From positions 1 to 40,292 of the forward strand of contig CAIYJV010000089.1 in assembly GCA_903926605.1 (NCBI GenBank): a stretch of DNA of 40,292 nt, given 5' to 3'. This document shows positions 26,901 to 35,530 of this stretch, one piece after another. The first letter of the stretch is position 1. Every line of letters begins with the position of its first letter. A program made the position numbers and the translations under genes. Source of the stretch: an uncultured Bacteroidota bacterium (lineage in GTDB: Bacteria > Bacteroidota > Bacteroidia > Chitinophagales > Chitinophagaceae). The notes under the pieces were generated by a model. It was not told the DNA's origin. It worked only from the letters and a program-made list of their open reading frames with translations, and ran no database searches.

Positions 26901-29900
26901 CAATCTCTGCATCCGTTAGCGGAGGCACGTGGTTATCTGGAAGCACCGGTCTTGCCTCCATAACAGCTGGTGGTTTTGTAACAGCCGTTGCTGCTGGCTC
27001 GGTTGACATTAGTTACACCATTGCCAATACTTGCGGTTCTGTTACAGCCTTATATACGCTCACTATAAACCCGATCGCCGATCCGGGAATTATTTCAGGA
27101 CCGTCCTCCGTCTGTGTGGGGTCGGCAATTTTACTGTCAGAATCTGGCACCGGGGGCAATTGGTCGGCGGCAAACGGCAACACATCTGTTTCAGCTACAG
27201 GTGCGGTGATCGGTGTGAATACCGGCGTAGACACACTTTATTACTCTGTAACGAACATCTGCGGAACCACTTTTGCACAACACTCCGTAACAATCAACCC
27301 ACTTCCCCAAATAAGCCAGATCGCAGGTGACTCCTTTATATGTCAGGGCTCGTTGTCCAGCCTTAGCGATACTGTTACCGGAGGTACCTGGAGCGCGTCA
27401 CCCGCCACGATAATCTCAGTGGACATTAATGGAAATGCAACGGGGCTTGCTGCTGGCACGGGCACCGTGACTTATCAGACTTCAAACAGTTGTGGTTTTC
27501 TGGTCGCCCACAAACAAATTACAGTAAATCCGCTGCCGGATGCAGGCGTCATCAGCGGCACTTCCGTACTTTGCCCCGGCTCAATCAGTACCCTTGGCGA
27601 GACCACCACCGGAGGTGTATGGACTTCATCCGACACCGCAATCGCAAAAATCTATACCTCAGGTGTCATGACCGGGATAGGACCTGGGATTTGTGTGATC
27701 AGTTATACCCAAACAAATAGCTGCGGCTCTGCAAGTGCCACATTTACGATAACAGTAAATACTGCGCCCGGTCCCGGCTCTATTACCGGCGCTAGCGAAT
27801 TCTGCCCCGGTAACGTGGCTACGCTGAGTGAATCCACCAGCGGCGGAGACTGGTCCAGTGCAAACACGGCAGTGATGTCGGTAGACGGGACCGGTACGGT
27901 CCACGCAAATTCTGCCGGTGTGTCTATCATTTATTATACCATTTCCAATAGCTGCGGTAGTGTGTACGCCGAACATAGCATCACCGTTGATCCCTTGCCG
28001 GATGCGGGTAGCATTTCGGGCAGCAGCTCTGTATGTACAGGGCTTACTGATTCGCTCTCCGTGTCTGCTTCCGGTGGTGTCTGGAACTCTGCCAACTCCG
28101 GCATAGCCACGGTGGATGCAGAGGGCGCTGTTTCGGGAATATCTACCGGCAACACGATCATTTCATATACCGTTGCAAATGTTTGTGGTAGTGCGACCAG
28201 TACGTTGACCATTAGTATTAATATGGCTCCCGAACTAAACCCGGTAACGGGTGACAGCATGGTTTGTCAGGGCCGCTTCCTTAGTCTGAATGAAACAACG
28301 ACCGGAGTGACATGGAATACGTCCGACCCTGCTATAGTACTAGTATCGGCATCAGGAGTTGTGACAGGGATCTCGACAGGAACAGCGACAATCACTGTTT
28401 CAGTTGCCAATTCCTGCGGGTCTGTCAGTGCGATCAGGAATATTACAGTCAATCCCCTTCCGGGAGCTATTTCCGGACCGTCAACCCTGTGTGTGGGTAC
28501 CGGATTAACGCTTTCTGATACTACAGCGGGCGGCTCCTGGAGCAGCAGCGATCCCGGAATGATGACCGTAGATCCCACTACAGGATTCGTTAACGATCTG
28601 GGACTGGGCACAGCAATAATTTCTTATACCCTTCCATCCACCGGCTGTTTTGTGACCAGAACAGAATCCGTAAATCCGCTCCCCAACTCGGGTATCATTA
28701 CAGGACCCACGACACTTTGCACTGGCAATATTATTACACTGGATGACTCCGCGCCTGGCGGCACTTGGATGGCTTCAAACAGTCATGCCTCTGTTTCATC
28801 ACTGGGTGCCGTAACCGGAAATTCAGCCGGGGTAGACACGATAAAATACACCTTGTCAAATGGCTGTGGCGCGGCGACAGCCCGCTATACCATTACGGTA
28901 AATCCTTTCCCGACCACCGATACCATCTCGGGCATGTCTGCCGTTTGTCAGGGAAGTACCATCACGCTGAGTGTTTCAGACACAACCGGAACCTGGAACT
29001 TATCCAATAACAGTGGTGCGCTGACTGGTAATATGTTCACTGGCATTTTAGCAGGAACCGACACCGTATTTTACAATCACACCAATAGTTGCGGTTCCAC
29101 AACCGCAGTGCTTGTCATTGCCGTTAATGCATTGCCGGGAGCAATTACCGGCCCGGGATTTGTTTGTCGGGGTGCGGGTTCTATACTATCCTGCGGCGAA
29201 CCAGGGGTTTGGAACAGTTCAGATACGGACATGGTTTTGATAGATCCTTTGGCGGGTGCCATTGCTGGTATACAAACAGGTACAGCAACGATAAGTTTCA
29301 CCAATACAAACGGATGCACCACAGCCATTAGTTTTACTGTAAACCCAGCGCCATCGGTCATCGGGGGAACTTCCTCATTCTGCGTTGGCGAAACCGTGTA
29401 CTATTCAGACAGTGCCACCGGTACATGGACCTCGTCGGGTGGTATTGTCGCAATAGACACATCGGGCAATGCGTATGCTACTGCTCCGGGAGCCGACACC
29501 ATAGTTTATTCTAATTCGTTTGGGTGTTTTGTCACGAAAACCGTGACTGCAAATCCACTGCCGGGGGCTATTGCAGGCCCTGCTGCTGTATGTACCGGTA
29601 ACAACATAAGCCTTAGCGATCCTGCATTGGGTGGAACGTGGACTGTTAGCAATGGCACGGCGACCATAGATTCGGTTACCGGCTTGCTGGCAGGTGTAAA
29701 CGCAGGATCAGATACGGTACAGTACATGCTTCCCACGGGTTGCAATGTACTATTACCCATAAACGTGTTGGCCATGCCTTTGCCTATAAGTGGTTTGTCT
29801 GCAACCTGTCCCGGACAAAACGATACACTTTCCAGTTCAGGTTCTGGAATCTGGTTGGCGTCAAATAATAATGGATCAGTGGATAGCGCGACGGGAATTT

Positions 29901-30955
29901 TTCATGCCGTCACAGCTGGAACCGACACTATAACCTATACACTAAACGGCATTTGCACCGTGACAACCGTAGTTACAATCAATCCTTCTCCGTACGCAGG
30001 ACCAGTTGTGGGACCTGACAGTTTGTGTACAGGAACATCAGTCACACTTTCTGATACTACATCTGGCGGTACTTGGAGCGCTACTAATAGCAATGTCTCC
30101 GTTTCCGGTGCAGTTGCAACCGGAGCACAACCCGGCCTGGACACCATCTATTATGCAGTGAACAATGTTTGCGGTACGGCGGTTGCCTCAAAAACCATTA
30201 CCGTACTACAACTACCGGCAATTGATGCTATTACAGGGACTTCTTCCGGATGTGCGGGGCAAACTGTTACGCTGGCCGATGCGGCATCAGGCGGCAGCTG
30301 GTCAATATCGGGCACTGGGCCGGCTACCATCTCAACCGATGGCATTGTCAGTCTGCATGGCTACGGCAACGACACTGCAGTGTACACCATAACCGGCTTT
30401 TGCGGCACCCGGGATACAACTTTTGTCATACATGCAGACACACTTGCAATTGCGGGCATTACTGGCGGAAGCTACTTGTGTATCGGACATCCCGATACAC
30501 TATCTGGCCAACCTACAGGCGGTACCTGGAGTGCAAGCAACGGATTTCTATCTGTTACCGGAGGCATCACAACTGGAATTTCACCGGGAATAGACACCAT
30601 TACTTACAGTTATACTGGTACCTGCGGCACGTCTCAGTTTTCGATTCCCGTGCCCGTGCTCACCGCGGCACAATGCGATTCCGTAAACCTGGTACAACAG
30701 CCCGGAACCCAATCTTTTGCATTGAACATTTATCCGAACCCTGCGGCAGGCCAGGTGCATATTATGCTGGCGGCACCGATAGCAACACGTGCACAGATCT
30801 TAGTTTGGAATGCGATGGGCGAAAAAGTATGGGAACAGGAACTAACGTCCAACATGGACGAACTTTTGGGTGTGCAGCTTAACTCAGGAATGTATTTGGT
30901 GGTAGCACGGACAGGTAACGAAAGCTTCACGCATCGCTTGATCATTGTGCGTTAA
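23960..30955 (+). CDS. Giant T9SS-secreted Ig-like repeat protein (2331 aa)
   Basis: The N-terminal hydrophobic stretch WLLFIGCLFAFVFFNDGAFA is a signal peptide. Residues about 30-500 contain beta-rich and Ig-like segments. Residues about 510-635 resemble a GEVED domain (WADWNHSYVFGDS near 556, PCGGGYGSVVDFYV near 620). Residues 737-2238 are 20 tandem Ig-like modules of 70-78 residues. Residues 2255-2331 are a T9SS sorting domain (LNIYPNPAAGQVHIML...NSGMYLVVARTG). The architecture predicts a long surface fibre-like adhesin or an extracellular matrix protein. It is related in module type to the 2726-aa protein 12 kb to the left, but is more regular and more GC-rich. A hairpin terminator follows directly. 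Target and partner are unknown. Confidence 0.88.
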   Translation: MQLTHDRGRNWLLFIGCLFAFVFFNDGAFAQTPIGPNTWGGTNTDPGSAAPSTYTPLPATTTPGSTAVSVSQWNRGSGITYNAGSNRYNSKNWYSAGISTVAAAFTAGKYVYFTVTNNSTTELQITNISITGGQASGTGPNTFGMMYQIGSGTATVFTASVAGPTPSFSGLVNLCAGQTATFYVCGWGGTAAAGTWSIGGSSGTGSTAPASITANYANAIAISASSSSSPVVEGGTLLLTGGTVTPGVAPYTYSWTGPLAYSSTAQNPTVPGVATSASGTYSYSATDAFGCSVSNSTSVTVTAAVSCSGTPLPGTASATPASFCNSGSSTLGVTGGTVATGITYQWFSANSPTGTFTAIPGATLNSYTTPTITSNTYYFLQTTCTGSSATVESDTVEVVINPIPTGIATPTGITTLDIGATLPLTDPTTGFTTGWISGSTSVASVDASGNVTGLSAGTTDITYCVTNTFGCTGYSTPLTITVNPYPYCVPPVTSSGDGVGFNTSGGIADITSYTQTGTFFSRVATVGITTKPGATISYTVSNPSTYASTTYYSSIWADWNHSYVFGDSTSEQMLSAQTVTYSGGTYNGSFTVPTTARGGFTVMRVSMGESAATDYTDPCGGGYGSVVDFYVKILPDITLGATPVACLGATAVETINAVTGSASAYYINWDATALTAGFSNILTTPLGSDISISIPSTLTGFSAPTTYNGTLYVTNGAYVSTGTPISVLVNPFTTVAPLTGDSVVCVSLTGTMNDITPAGAWASTNPLVATVDASGHFSGVAAGVTSISYSVTGCGTATTTKNITVNMLPDPGSISGNNEVCLSVHDTLSETMTGGAWSSSASSVATIDGTGIVTCVGAGVTTISYTVTGFCGNSYATRTLTINDVPEAGTITGDSVFCPAGSTTLSESASAGAWSTSNTDAASVSVAGVLSANSPGIDTVLYTITNMCGYSVASFPITVNSLPLLAVLDGLSSLCISDTTTISASVSGGTWLSGSTGLASITAGGFVTAVAAGSVDISYTIANTCGSVTALYTLTINPIADPGIISGPSSVCVGSAILLSESGTGGNWSAANGNTSVSATGAVIGVNTGVDTLYYSVTNICGTTFAQHSVTINPLPQISQIAGDSFICQGSLSSLSDTVTGGTWSASPATIISVDINGNATGLAAGTGTVTYQTSNSCGFLVAHKQITVNPLPDAGVISGTSVLCPGSISTLGETTTGGVWTSSDTAIAKIYTSGVMTGIGPGICVISYTQTNSCGSASATFTITVNTAPGPGSITGASEFCPGNVATLSESTSGGDWSSANTAVMSVDGTGTVHANSAGVSIIYYTISNSCGSVYAEHSITVDPLPDAGSISGSSSVCTGLTDSLSVSASGGVWNSANSGIATVDAEGAVSGISTGNTIISYTVANVCGSATSTLTISINMAPELNPVTGDSMVCQGRFLSLNETTTGVTWNTSDPAIVLVSASGVVTGISTGTATITVSVANSCGSVSAIRNITVNPLPGAISGPSTLCVGTGLTLSDTTAGGSWSSSDPGMMTVDPTTGFVNDLGLGTAIISYTLPSTGCFVTRTESVNPLPNSGIITGPTTLCTGNIITLDDSAPGGTWMASNSHASVSSLGAVTGNSAGVDTIKYTLSNGCGAATARYTITVNPFPTTDTISGMSAVCQGSTITLSVSDTTGTWNLSNNSGALTGNMFTGILAGTDTVFYNHTNSCGSTTAVLVIAVNALPGAITGPGFVCRGAGSILSCGEPGVWNSSDTDMVLIDPLAGAIAGIQTGTATISFTNTNGCTTAISFTVNPAPSVIGGTSSFCVGETVYYSDSATGTWTSSGGIVAIDTSGNAYATAPGADTIVYSNSFGCFVTKTVTANPLPGAIAGPAAVCTGNNISLSDPALGGTWTVSNGTATIDSVTGLLAGVNAGSDTVQYMLPTGCNVLLPINVLAMPLPISGLSATCPGQNDTLSSSGSGIWLASNNNGSVDSATGIFHAVTAGTDTITYTLNGICTVTTVVTINPSPYAGPVVGPDSLCTGTSVTLSDTTSGGTWSATNSNVSVSGAVATGAQPGLDTIYYAVNNVCGTAVASKTITVLQLPAIDAITGTSSGCAGQTVTLADAASGGSWSISGTGPATISTDGIVSLHGYGNDTAVYTITGFCGTRDTTFVIHADTLAIAGITGGSYLCIGHPDTLSGQPTGGTWSASNGFLSVTGGITTGISPGIDTITYSYTGTCGTSQFSIPVPVLTAAQCDSVNLVQQPGTQSFALNIYPNPAAGQVHIMLAAPIATRAQILVWNAMGEKVWEQELTSNMDELLGVQLNSGMYLVVARTGNESFTHRLIIVR
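26168..30670 (+). repeat. Twenty tandem Ig-like modules of about 75 residues
   Basis: Reading the translation, I count 20 units with the pattern I-[ST]-G....C-x-G...LS...GG.W..S......V...G...G...G...I.Y......CG.....ITVNPLP. Each unit has two cysteines about 48 residues apart. The linker NPLPDAG or a variant recurs between units. Units 13-17 are shorter and several lack the CG dipeptide. DNA identity between units is low by eye, so expansion is not recent. Confidence 0.8.
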
Positions 30956-30977
30956 TCCAAACCTATACCACAAAAAT

Positions 30978-31011
30978 GAAATGACCCGTGGAAAATCCCA
31001 CAGGTCATTTC
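30978..31011. terminator. Hairpin terminator between convergent genes
   Basis: GAAATGACCCGTGG (30978-30991) pairs with CCACAGGTCATTTC (30998-31011), 13 of 14 pairs, with a 6-base loop. On the minus strand the stem is followed by ATTTTTG, so it should end the sod transcript well. On the plus strand the tail is only moderately T-rich. It lies between the giant gene and sodA, 23 bp from each. Confidence 0.75.
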
Positions 31012-31034
31012 ATAAATGTATAAGTACAAAAAGA

Positions 31035-31637
31035 CTAAATGGCAGCAGCGTACTTTTTGCTTACCACATCCCAGTTAATCACATTCCAGATCGCCTTCAG
31101 ATAGTCCGGACGCTTGTTCTGGTAGTGCAAATAGTATGCGTGTTCCCACACATCAATACCAAGTACGGGCGTGCCCTTTACTTCGGCAACATCCATCAGC
31201 GGATTATCCTGATTGGGCGACGAACATACTTCAAGCGAACCGCCTTTTACGATCAGCCATGCCCAGCCACTACCAAATCGGGTGGCGCCGGCAGCACTCA
31301 TTTTCTCTTTCAGTGCGTCCAGTGACCCGAATGCTGAATTTATAGCAGCAGCGAGTTCCGCAGAGGGCTGGCTGTTGTTGTTACCGAGTATTTCCCAAAA
31401 TAATGTATGATTGTAGTGTCCGCCACCATTGTTGCGTACAGCTGCAGGATATTTAGACATTTCAGCCATCAGTTCTTCCAGCGATTTATTTTCACCTTCC
31501 GTACCCGCAAGCGCCTTGTTCAGATTGTCTACATAAGCCTGATGATGGCGGTCGTGGTGAATCTGCATGGTCAGTGCGTCAATATGTGGTTCTAGTGCGT
31601 CGAAAGCGTATGTCAACGCGGGTAATGTGTGTGCCAT
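31035..31637 (-). CDS. sodA: Superoxide dismutase, Mn/Fe family, Mn-like
   Basis: The 200-residue enzyme has the four metal ligands H27, H77, D162 and H166 ([10 protein letters not shown]). [13 protein letters not shown] and PNQDNPLM are features of the manganese form; the glutamine in NQDNP replaces the second-shell residue used in iron enzymes. It converts superoxide to hydrogen peroxide and oxygen. There is no signal peptide, so it acts in the cytosol. A well-spaced promoter lies just upstream. Metal use cannot be proved from sequence because some Bacteroidota enzymes accept either metal. Confidence 0.96.
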   Translation of the reverse strand: MAHTLPALTYAFDALEPHIDALTMQIHHDRHHQAYVDNLNKALAGTEGENKSLEELMAEMSKYPAAVRNNGGGHYNHTLFWEILGNNNSQPSAELAAAINSAFGSLDALKEKMSAAGATRFGSGWAWLIVKGGSLEVCSSPNQDNPLMDVAEVKGTPVLGIDVWEHAYYLHYQNKRPDYLKAIWNVINWDVVSKKYAAAI

Positions 31638-31660
31638 TGTAAATAAGTTTTATTTAAAGT

Positions 31661-31692
31661 CAAAGTTAATCCCGCAACATCTGGTTTCCAAA
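31661..31692 (-). promoter_or_regulatory. sod promoter, Bacteroidota type
   Basis: On the minus strand TTTG (31692-31689), a 20-base spacer and TAACTTTG (31668-31661) form a full match to the -33/-7 consensus. Transcription would start near 31654, about 17 bases before the ATG. Confidence 0.58.
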
Positions 31693-32000
31693 CCTTTGGC
31701 GATAACTAAAATTGAAGCCTGTATAACAAGAACAATAACAAAGGTTTCATCATTTAAAAATTGTTAACTCACACAATTATCATCCATTTAGGATATTAAC
31801 CTATTTTTGTAATAATAACAGATTCGAATCAAAAAAATAGTTTTTGAGCAACAATCAACAGCAAATATTGAAAATTTGCATTTCGTAGTAAAAAGCGAAC
31901 GGTTCGGAAAACATATTCTCGCGAAAATGGCGCAGACAGTGTTAAAGATTTTTAATCCAAAAAGCCGACCAATCTCTTATTTTTACAAGCCTTATGATCA

Positions 32001-32008
32001 TATTTTTG
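32001..32008 (+). promoter_or_regulatory. Possible deoC promoter -7 element
   Basis: TATTTTTG matches TAnnTTTG and lies 38 bases before the deoC start codon. The upstream box is only a T-run at 31981-31984, 16 bases away, so the match is partial. Confidence 0.35.
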
Positions 32009-32046
32009 GCTATCCTATCTGTTGCCGAGCCTGAAAAAAAATTGCC

Positions 32047-32715
32047 ATGTCCAAAAGTATAGCCTCTTATATTGACCATACACTGCTGAAGCAAACCACC
32101 ACACTAAGCGATGTGGACAGGGTTTGCGTGGAAGCGTCCATGGAAAACTTCGCTGCAGTTTGTATACCGCCGCGCTATGTGACCAATGCCAGGAAACTTC
32201 TGGACGGGTCACCTGTAAAAGTAGCAACAGTTATTGGTTTTCCTCTGGGTTATAACGTTACCGACGTGAAACTGAGGGAAATAGACGATGCCCTGAAAAT
32301 GGGTGCCGATGAACTGGACATGGTTCAGGACCTCTGCGCACTAAAAAATGGTGACTGGAAACTGTTGGAAAAAGAAATTGAAGCATGCATCAAGCCTGTT
32401 CACGACGCGGGCAAGATCATCAAAGTAATCATAGAAAGTGGTATCCTCACTGATGCCGAATTGCTGCGATGCTGCGAACTGTACAGCAATTACGATATTG
32501 ACTTCCTCAAAACGTCTACCGGGTTCGCCGACAAAGGAGCTACCGTAGAGGCAGTGACGATTATGCGTGCCAACCTCCCCAAAAAAATAGGCATTAAGGC
32601 CTCAGGTGGAATAAGGAGTCTTAAATTTGCCAAAGAACTGATTCACGCAGGCGCCACTCGCCTCGGTTGTTCAGACAGCATGAGTATCATAAAAGAATTG
32701 AGGGCCAAAAAATGA
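32047..32715 (+). CDS. deoC: Deoxyribose-phosphate aldolase
   Basis: The 222-residue TIM-barrel enzyme has all catalytic residues. K155 in DFLKTSTGF forms the Schiff base, K184 in IKASGGIR lowers its pKa, and D91 in DELDMV completes the proton relay. IDHTLLK and VIGFPLGYN are family signatures. It splits deoxyribose 5-phosphate into glyceraldehyde 3-phosphate and acetaldehyde during deoxynucleoside breakdown. The stop overlaps the start of the SPOR-domain gene (ATGA), and the M20 gene follows, so all three are probably one transcript. No other deo gene is present. Confidence 0.96.
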   Translation: MSKSIASYIDHTLLKQTTTLSDVDRVCVEASMENFAAVCIPPRYVTNARKLLDGSPVKVATVIGFPLGYNVTDVKLREIDDALKMGADELDMVQDLCALKNGDWKLLEKEIEACIKPVHDAGKIIKVIIESGILTDAELLRCCELYSNYDIDFLKTSTGFADKGATVEAVTIMRANLPKKIGIKASGGIRSLKFAKELIHAGATRLGCSDSMSIIKELRAKK

Positions 32716-33245
32716 GCAGAACCCCAGTATTTGGGCTGATCTTCTTCTTACTTTTTACACTACACTCCACCGGACAGGAAAAAACCGAAAGGGCAGGTCA
32801 TGCGCACAAACGTACGGCTATAGCTACACGCGGGGCAAAAAAACATAAGACGAATACCAAATCCGGGCATTCTAAAAAAGGAAAAAACCTTCATAAAAAG
32901 ACAAATAAACCGGTAAAAAAGACGGTCCATACATCCCATCATCCGAAAAAAGAAACCAAACCCAAAGCACCTCCTGCGGGAAAAAGTCGTGGTGGAGCCT
33001 ATTCAGGATCCGGATTCAGGGTACAGATATATAACGGAACAGACCGTGGTAAGGCACTGATGATTCGCGACCAGTTTGAAAAGCACTATCCCGGTGTTTG
33101 TACCTATCTTTCTTATATTGCACCTCATTACCGGGTCAAGGTAGGCGACTATAAAAGACGCCAGGATGCTATGGGCATGTATCGCGAGGCCAGCTCTTCT
33201 TACTTCCCATGCATGATCGTGCCCGACAAAGTGGTCATAAAATAA
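32712..33245 (+). CDS. SPOR-like periplasmic protein with Lys/His-rich linker (177 aa)
   Basis: ATG 32712 follows the overlap with the deoC stop and starts a signal peptide (MSRTPVFGLIFFLLFTLHSTGQ). Residues about 25-95 form a strongly basic linker with many Lys, His and Thr (KKHKTNTKSGHSKKGKN). The C-terminal 80 residues, from FRVQIYNGTDRGKAL to the end, match the beta-alpha-beta pattern of SPOR domains (YRVKVGDYKRRQDA), which bind denuded peptidoglycan glycan strands. It should be periplasmic and attach to the cell wall. A start at 32667 inside deoC is unlikely. The basic linker could hold acidic polymers or DNA; that is speculation. Confidence 0.75.
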   Translation: MSRTPVFGLIFFLLFTLHSTGQEKTERAGHAHKRTAIATRGAKKHKTNTKSGHSKKGKNLHKKTNKPVKKTVHTSHHPKKETKPKAPPAGKSRGGAYSGSGFRVQIYNGTDRGKALMIRDQFEKHYPGVCTYLSYIAPHYRVKVGDYKRRQDAMGMYREASSSYFPCMIVPDKVVIK

Positions 33246-33252
33246 TAAAACT

Positions 33253-34434
33253 ATGAAAGAAGTCATTCTTCAAAAAGCCGCGCTGTATTTCGGAGATGTG
33301 CAGCATATCCGCCATTATATCCACAGCCACCCAGAATTGTCTTTTAAGGAGTATGAAACAGTAGAATTCGTATCCCGTACACTTTCCGGATGGGGAATCA
33401 CTAACCAGCAGAGACTGGCTGAAACCGGCCTTGTAGCGCTGATAGAAGGCAGGAACCCCGGCAAAAAATGCATCGCGCTTCGGGCAGACATGGATGCCCT
33501 GCCAATATTGGAGGAAAACGACATAGCTTATAAATCACAGCACAACGGTGTAATGCACGCTTGCGGGCACGATGTACATACCAGCTGCCTGCTGGGAGCC
33601 GCAAGAATCCTGAACGACCTGAAAGACGAATGGGAAGGCACTGTAAAACTGATCTTCCAGCCCGGCGAAGAAAAACACCCGGGAGGTGCCAGCCTTATGA
33701 TAGTTGCCGGAGTACTGCAAAACCCGGCACCATCCGCTATTATGGCACTGCATGTATACCCCAACCTGCCGGTAGGCACCGTGGGATTCCGGGCCGGTCA
33801 GTACATGGCGAGTGCCGACGAAATTTATATCACGATAGAAGGCCGCGGCGGACACGCAGCCCAGCCCCATAGCACTGTGGACCCGATAGCCATTGCCGCA
33901 CAGCTTATTGTGGCATTGCAGCAGGTGGTGGCCCGCAAGTGCAATCCATTGTCACCATCGGTACTGACATTCGGCAGTATTCATGGTGGATTCGCCACAA
34001 ATGTAATACCCGATAAAGTTGAGATTCTGGGTACGTTCAGGGCAATGGACGAAACCTGGCGGGCAGAAGCTCACCGTCTGATCCGCAACATCACGGAACA
34101 GACCTGCGCTGCGTTTGGAGCCACAGCCACTATTGAAATACCCCAGGGTTATCCATCTTTATTTAATGACCCCGTGCTCACGGCATCGGCAATAGAATGG
34201 GCTAATGCCTATGTCGGGCCAGACAACGTAAAGCATCTGGATATGAGGATGGGCGCTGAAGATTTCAGCTTCTACACCCACCACGCCCCTGGTTGCTTTT
34301 TCCGCATAGGTACCAACCGCGATGGAAAGGAATTTACGACGCCCGTACACAGCTCCCATTTTAATATTGACGAGCATGCGATGGAAACCGGCATGGGCAT
34401 TATGGCCTGGTGCGCAATAAATGCCCTGAAGTAA
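33253..34434 (+). CDS. M20 family amidohydrolase (N-acyl-amino-acid hydrolase-like)
   Basis: The 393-residue protein has the M20D pattern: ALRADMDALPI near residue 75, the metal ligands C104 and H106 in MHACGHDVH, the catalytic glutamate pair E139/E140 in FQPGEE, H167 in ALHVYP, and GRGGHAAQPH from the lid domain. Such enzymes cleave an acyl group from amino acids or peptides (hippurate, N-acetyl-diaminopimelate and similar). No signal peptide is seen, so it is cytosolic. It starts 7 bp after the SPOR-domain gene in the same direction. The exact substrate cannot be read from sequence. Confidence 0.9.
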   Translation: MKEVILQKAALYFGDVQHIRHYIHSHPELSFKEYETVEFVSRTLSGWGITNQQRLAETGLVALIEGRNPGKKCIALRADMDALPILEENDIAYKSQHNGVMHACGHDVHTSCLLGAARILNDLKDEWEGTVKLIFQPGEEKHPGGASLMIVAGVLQNPAPSAIMALHVYPNLPVGTVGFRAGQYMASADEIYITIEGRGGHAAQPHSTVDPIAIAAQLIVALQQVVARKCNPLSPSVLTFGSIHGGFATNVIPDKVEILGTFRAMDETWRAEAHRLIRNITEQTCAAFGATATIEIPQGYPSLFNDPVLTASAIEWANAYVGPDNVKHLDMRMGAEDFSFYTHHAPGCFFRIGTNRDGKEFTTPVHSSHFNIDEHAMETGMGIMAWCAINALK

Positions 34435-34501
34435 AGCAGTTACTGTATTGGGTAAACCGAAACAGAATACCGGTGCTGTACATTTATCTTGACAGCGACA
34501 A

Positions 34502-34957
34502 TTAGCAATACTGCACGGTGACTGTACGTGTTAGTTCGTCTATGGTAGTGATATGCAGTGCAATATGCGGAGCCCGGAATAATTCCGGCGCACGTTCGGG
34601 CCACTCAGCAAATACGTAAGCGTTGTCTGCCAGTGCTTGTTGAATACAGTCTTCCACACCGGCATTTACTGCCTCACCAAAGGAGTTGATGCGATAAAGA
34701 TCCATGTGAAATACAGATGTTTCTGGCTGCCCCGAGGGGAAAATCCTGTATTCGCTGATAAGTGCAAAGGTAGGACTGCTTACATCGTCAAGGGTACCAA
34801 GATATTCGCACAACTCACGAATGAATGTCGTCTTACCTGCGCCCATTTCGCCATAAAAAAGGACTAAATGGTATTTGCAGATGGCATCCCAGAAATGGGG
34901 CATCAGCCCTTTCAATTCATCCAACCTGTACGTTATGGTATCCGAAATAGTGTTCAT
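34502..34957 (-). CDS. tsaE: tRNA threonylcarbamoyladenosine synthesis ATPase TsaE
   Basis: The 151-residue P-loop protein has Walker A GEMGAGKTT (36-44), the SSPTF switch segment and FHMDLYRI with the Walker B aspartate. This is the TsaE (YjeE) pattern. It works with TsaB and TsaD in making t6A at position 37 of ANN-decoding tRNAs and is usually essential. Its start overlaps the rfbC-like stop (TAATG), so it is the last gene of the nucleotide-sugar operon. tsaB and tsaD are not in the window. Confidence 0.95.
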   Translation of the reverse strand: MNTISDTITYRLDELKGLMPHFWDAICKYHLVLFYGEMGAGKTTFIRELCEYLGTLDDVSSPTFALISEYRIFPSGQPETSVFHMDLYRINSFGEAVNAGVEDCIQQALADNAYVFAEWPERAPELFRAPHIALHITTIDELTRTVTVQYC

Positions 34958-35502
34958 TATGCAAAAGGACTGTCAAAATCTTTCAGAGTAATAAAACTGG
35001 CATCCCTGTCCGAAATATTTCGGGCTTCGGTACCCCAGTCGAATCCGAATCCGGAGGCATGAATTCCGGTATCCACAGACGGTGCATACTCCCTGGAGAC
35101 AAGGTAATAGGTCATAGCCACGTCCGTGAGGGCGCGGAAACCATGTGCAAATCCTTCCGGTATGTAGAACGCCTTGTGATTGGTAGCAGAAAGCTCGGCT
35201 GCAAAATAGCGGCCATAGGTTGGCGACGACTTTCGCAGGTCGAGCAACACATCCAGAATGGCGCCCACCGGACAAAAAACAATTTTAGCCAGCGGATGGG
35301 GCGGCAACTGAAAATGCATTCCCCTTATCACGTCCTTTTGCGACAATGAATAATAGCTTTCCCGAATTGTGAACTCAGGAATACCCGCATTGATGCAGGC
35401 AGTATGATTAAAAGTTTTTACAAATGTGCCGCGGGAATCTTCTGCAGCAAACAGATCGAAAATAAAGGATCCGCCAAGCGGTGTTTCTTGTACGTTTTTC
35501 AT
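34957..35502 (-). CDS. rfbC: dTDP-4-dehydrorhamnose 3,5-epimerase family protein
   Basis: The 181-residue cupin-like protein has the family motifs: DSRGTFVKTF, IRGMHFQ with the catalytic histidine, CPVGAILDVLLDLR and FYIPEGFAHGF. In the classical rhamnose pathway the substrate is dTDP-linked. Here rfbF and rfbG stand directly upstream, so the substrate is more likely CDP-4-keto-6-deoxyglucose, as in CDP-ascarylose or related sugars; that is inference from context. The reaction is epimerisation at C3 and/or C5. No rmlA, rmlB or rmlD is visible nearby. Confidence 0.87.
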   Translation of the reverse strand: MKNVQETPLGGSFIFDLFAAEDSRGTFVKTFNHTACINAGIPEFTIRESYYSLSQKDVIRGMHFQLPPHPLAKIVFCPVGAILDVLLDLRKSSPTYGRYFAAELSATNHKAFYIPEGFAHGFRALTDVAMTYYLVSREYAPSVDTGIHASGFGFDWGTEARNISDRDASFITLKDFDSPFA

Positions 35503-35530
35503 CGGGTTCGCAATACCGTGTTACTCAATT

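Larger units (their letters stand above)
31638..32046. other. Divergent intergenic region of sodA and deoC
   Basis: The 409 bp hold the sod promoter at the left and a possible deoC promoter at the right. TATTTTTG also occurs at 31802-31809, without a matching upstream box. The rest is AT-rich with no gene seen. Confidence 0.5.

Noticed and set aside
26168-30670. Regularly spaced repeats that could be taken for a CRISPR array
   Set aside because: The periodicity is about 225 bp, the conserved part is protein-level only, and the whole is one open frame.
30250-30882. 210-codon open frame on the plus strand inside the second giant gene
   Set aside because: It is a shadow of the Ig-like array; the real frame has the repeat pattern and the sorting domain.
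31802-31809. TATTTTTG in the sodA-deoC gap as a promoter
   Set aside because: No TTTG or TTG at suitable distance upstream, and the AT-rich context makes the octamer likely by chance.
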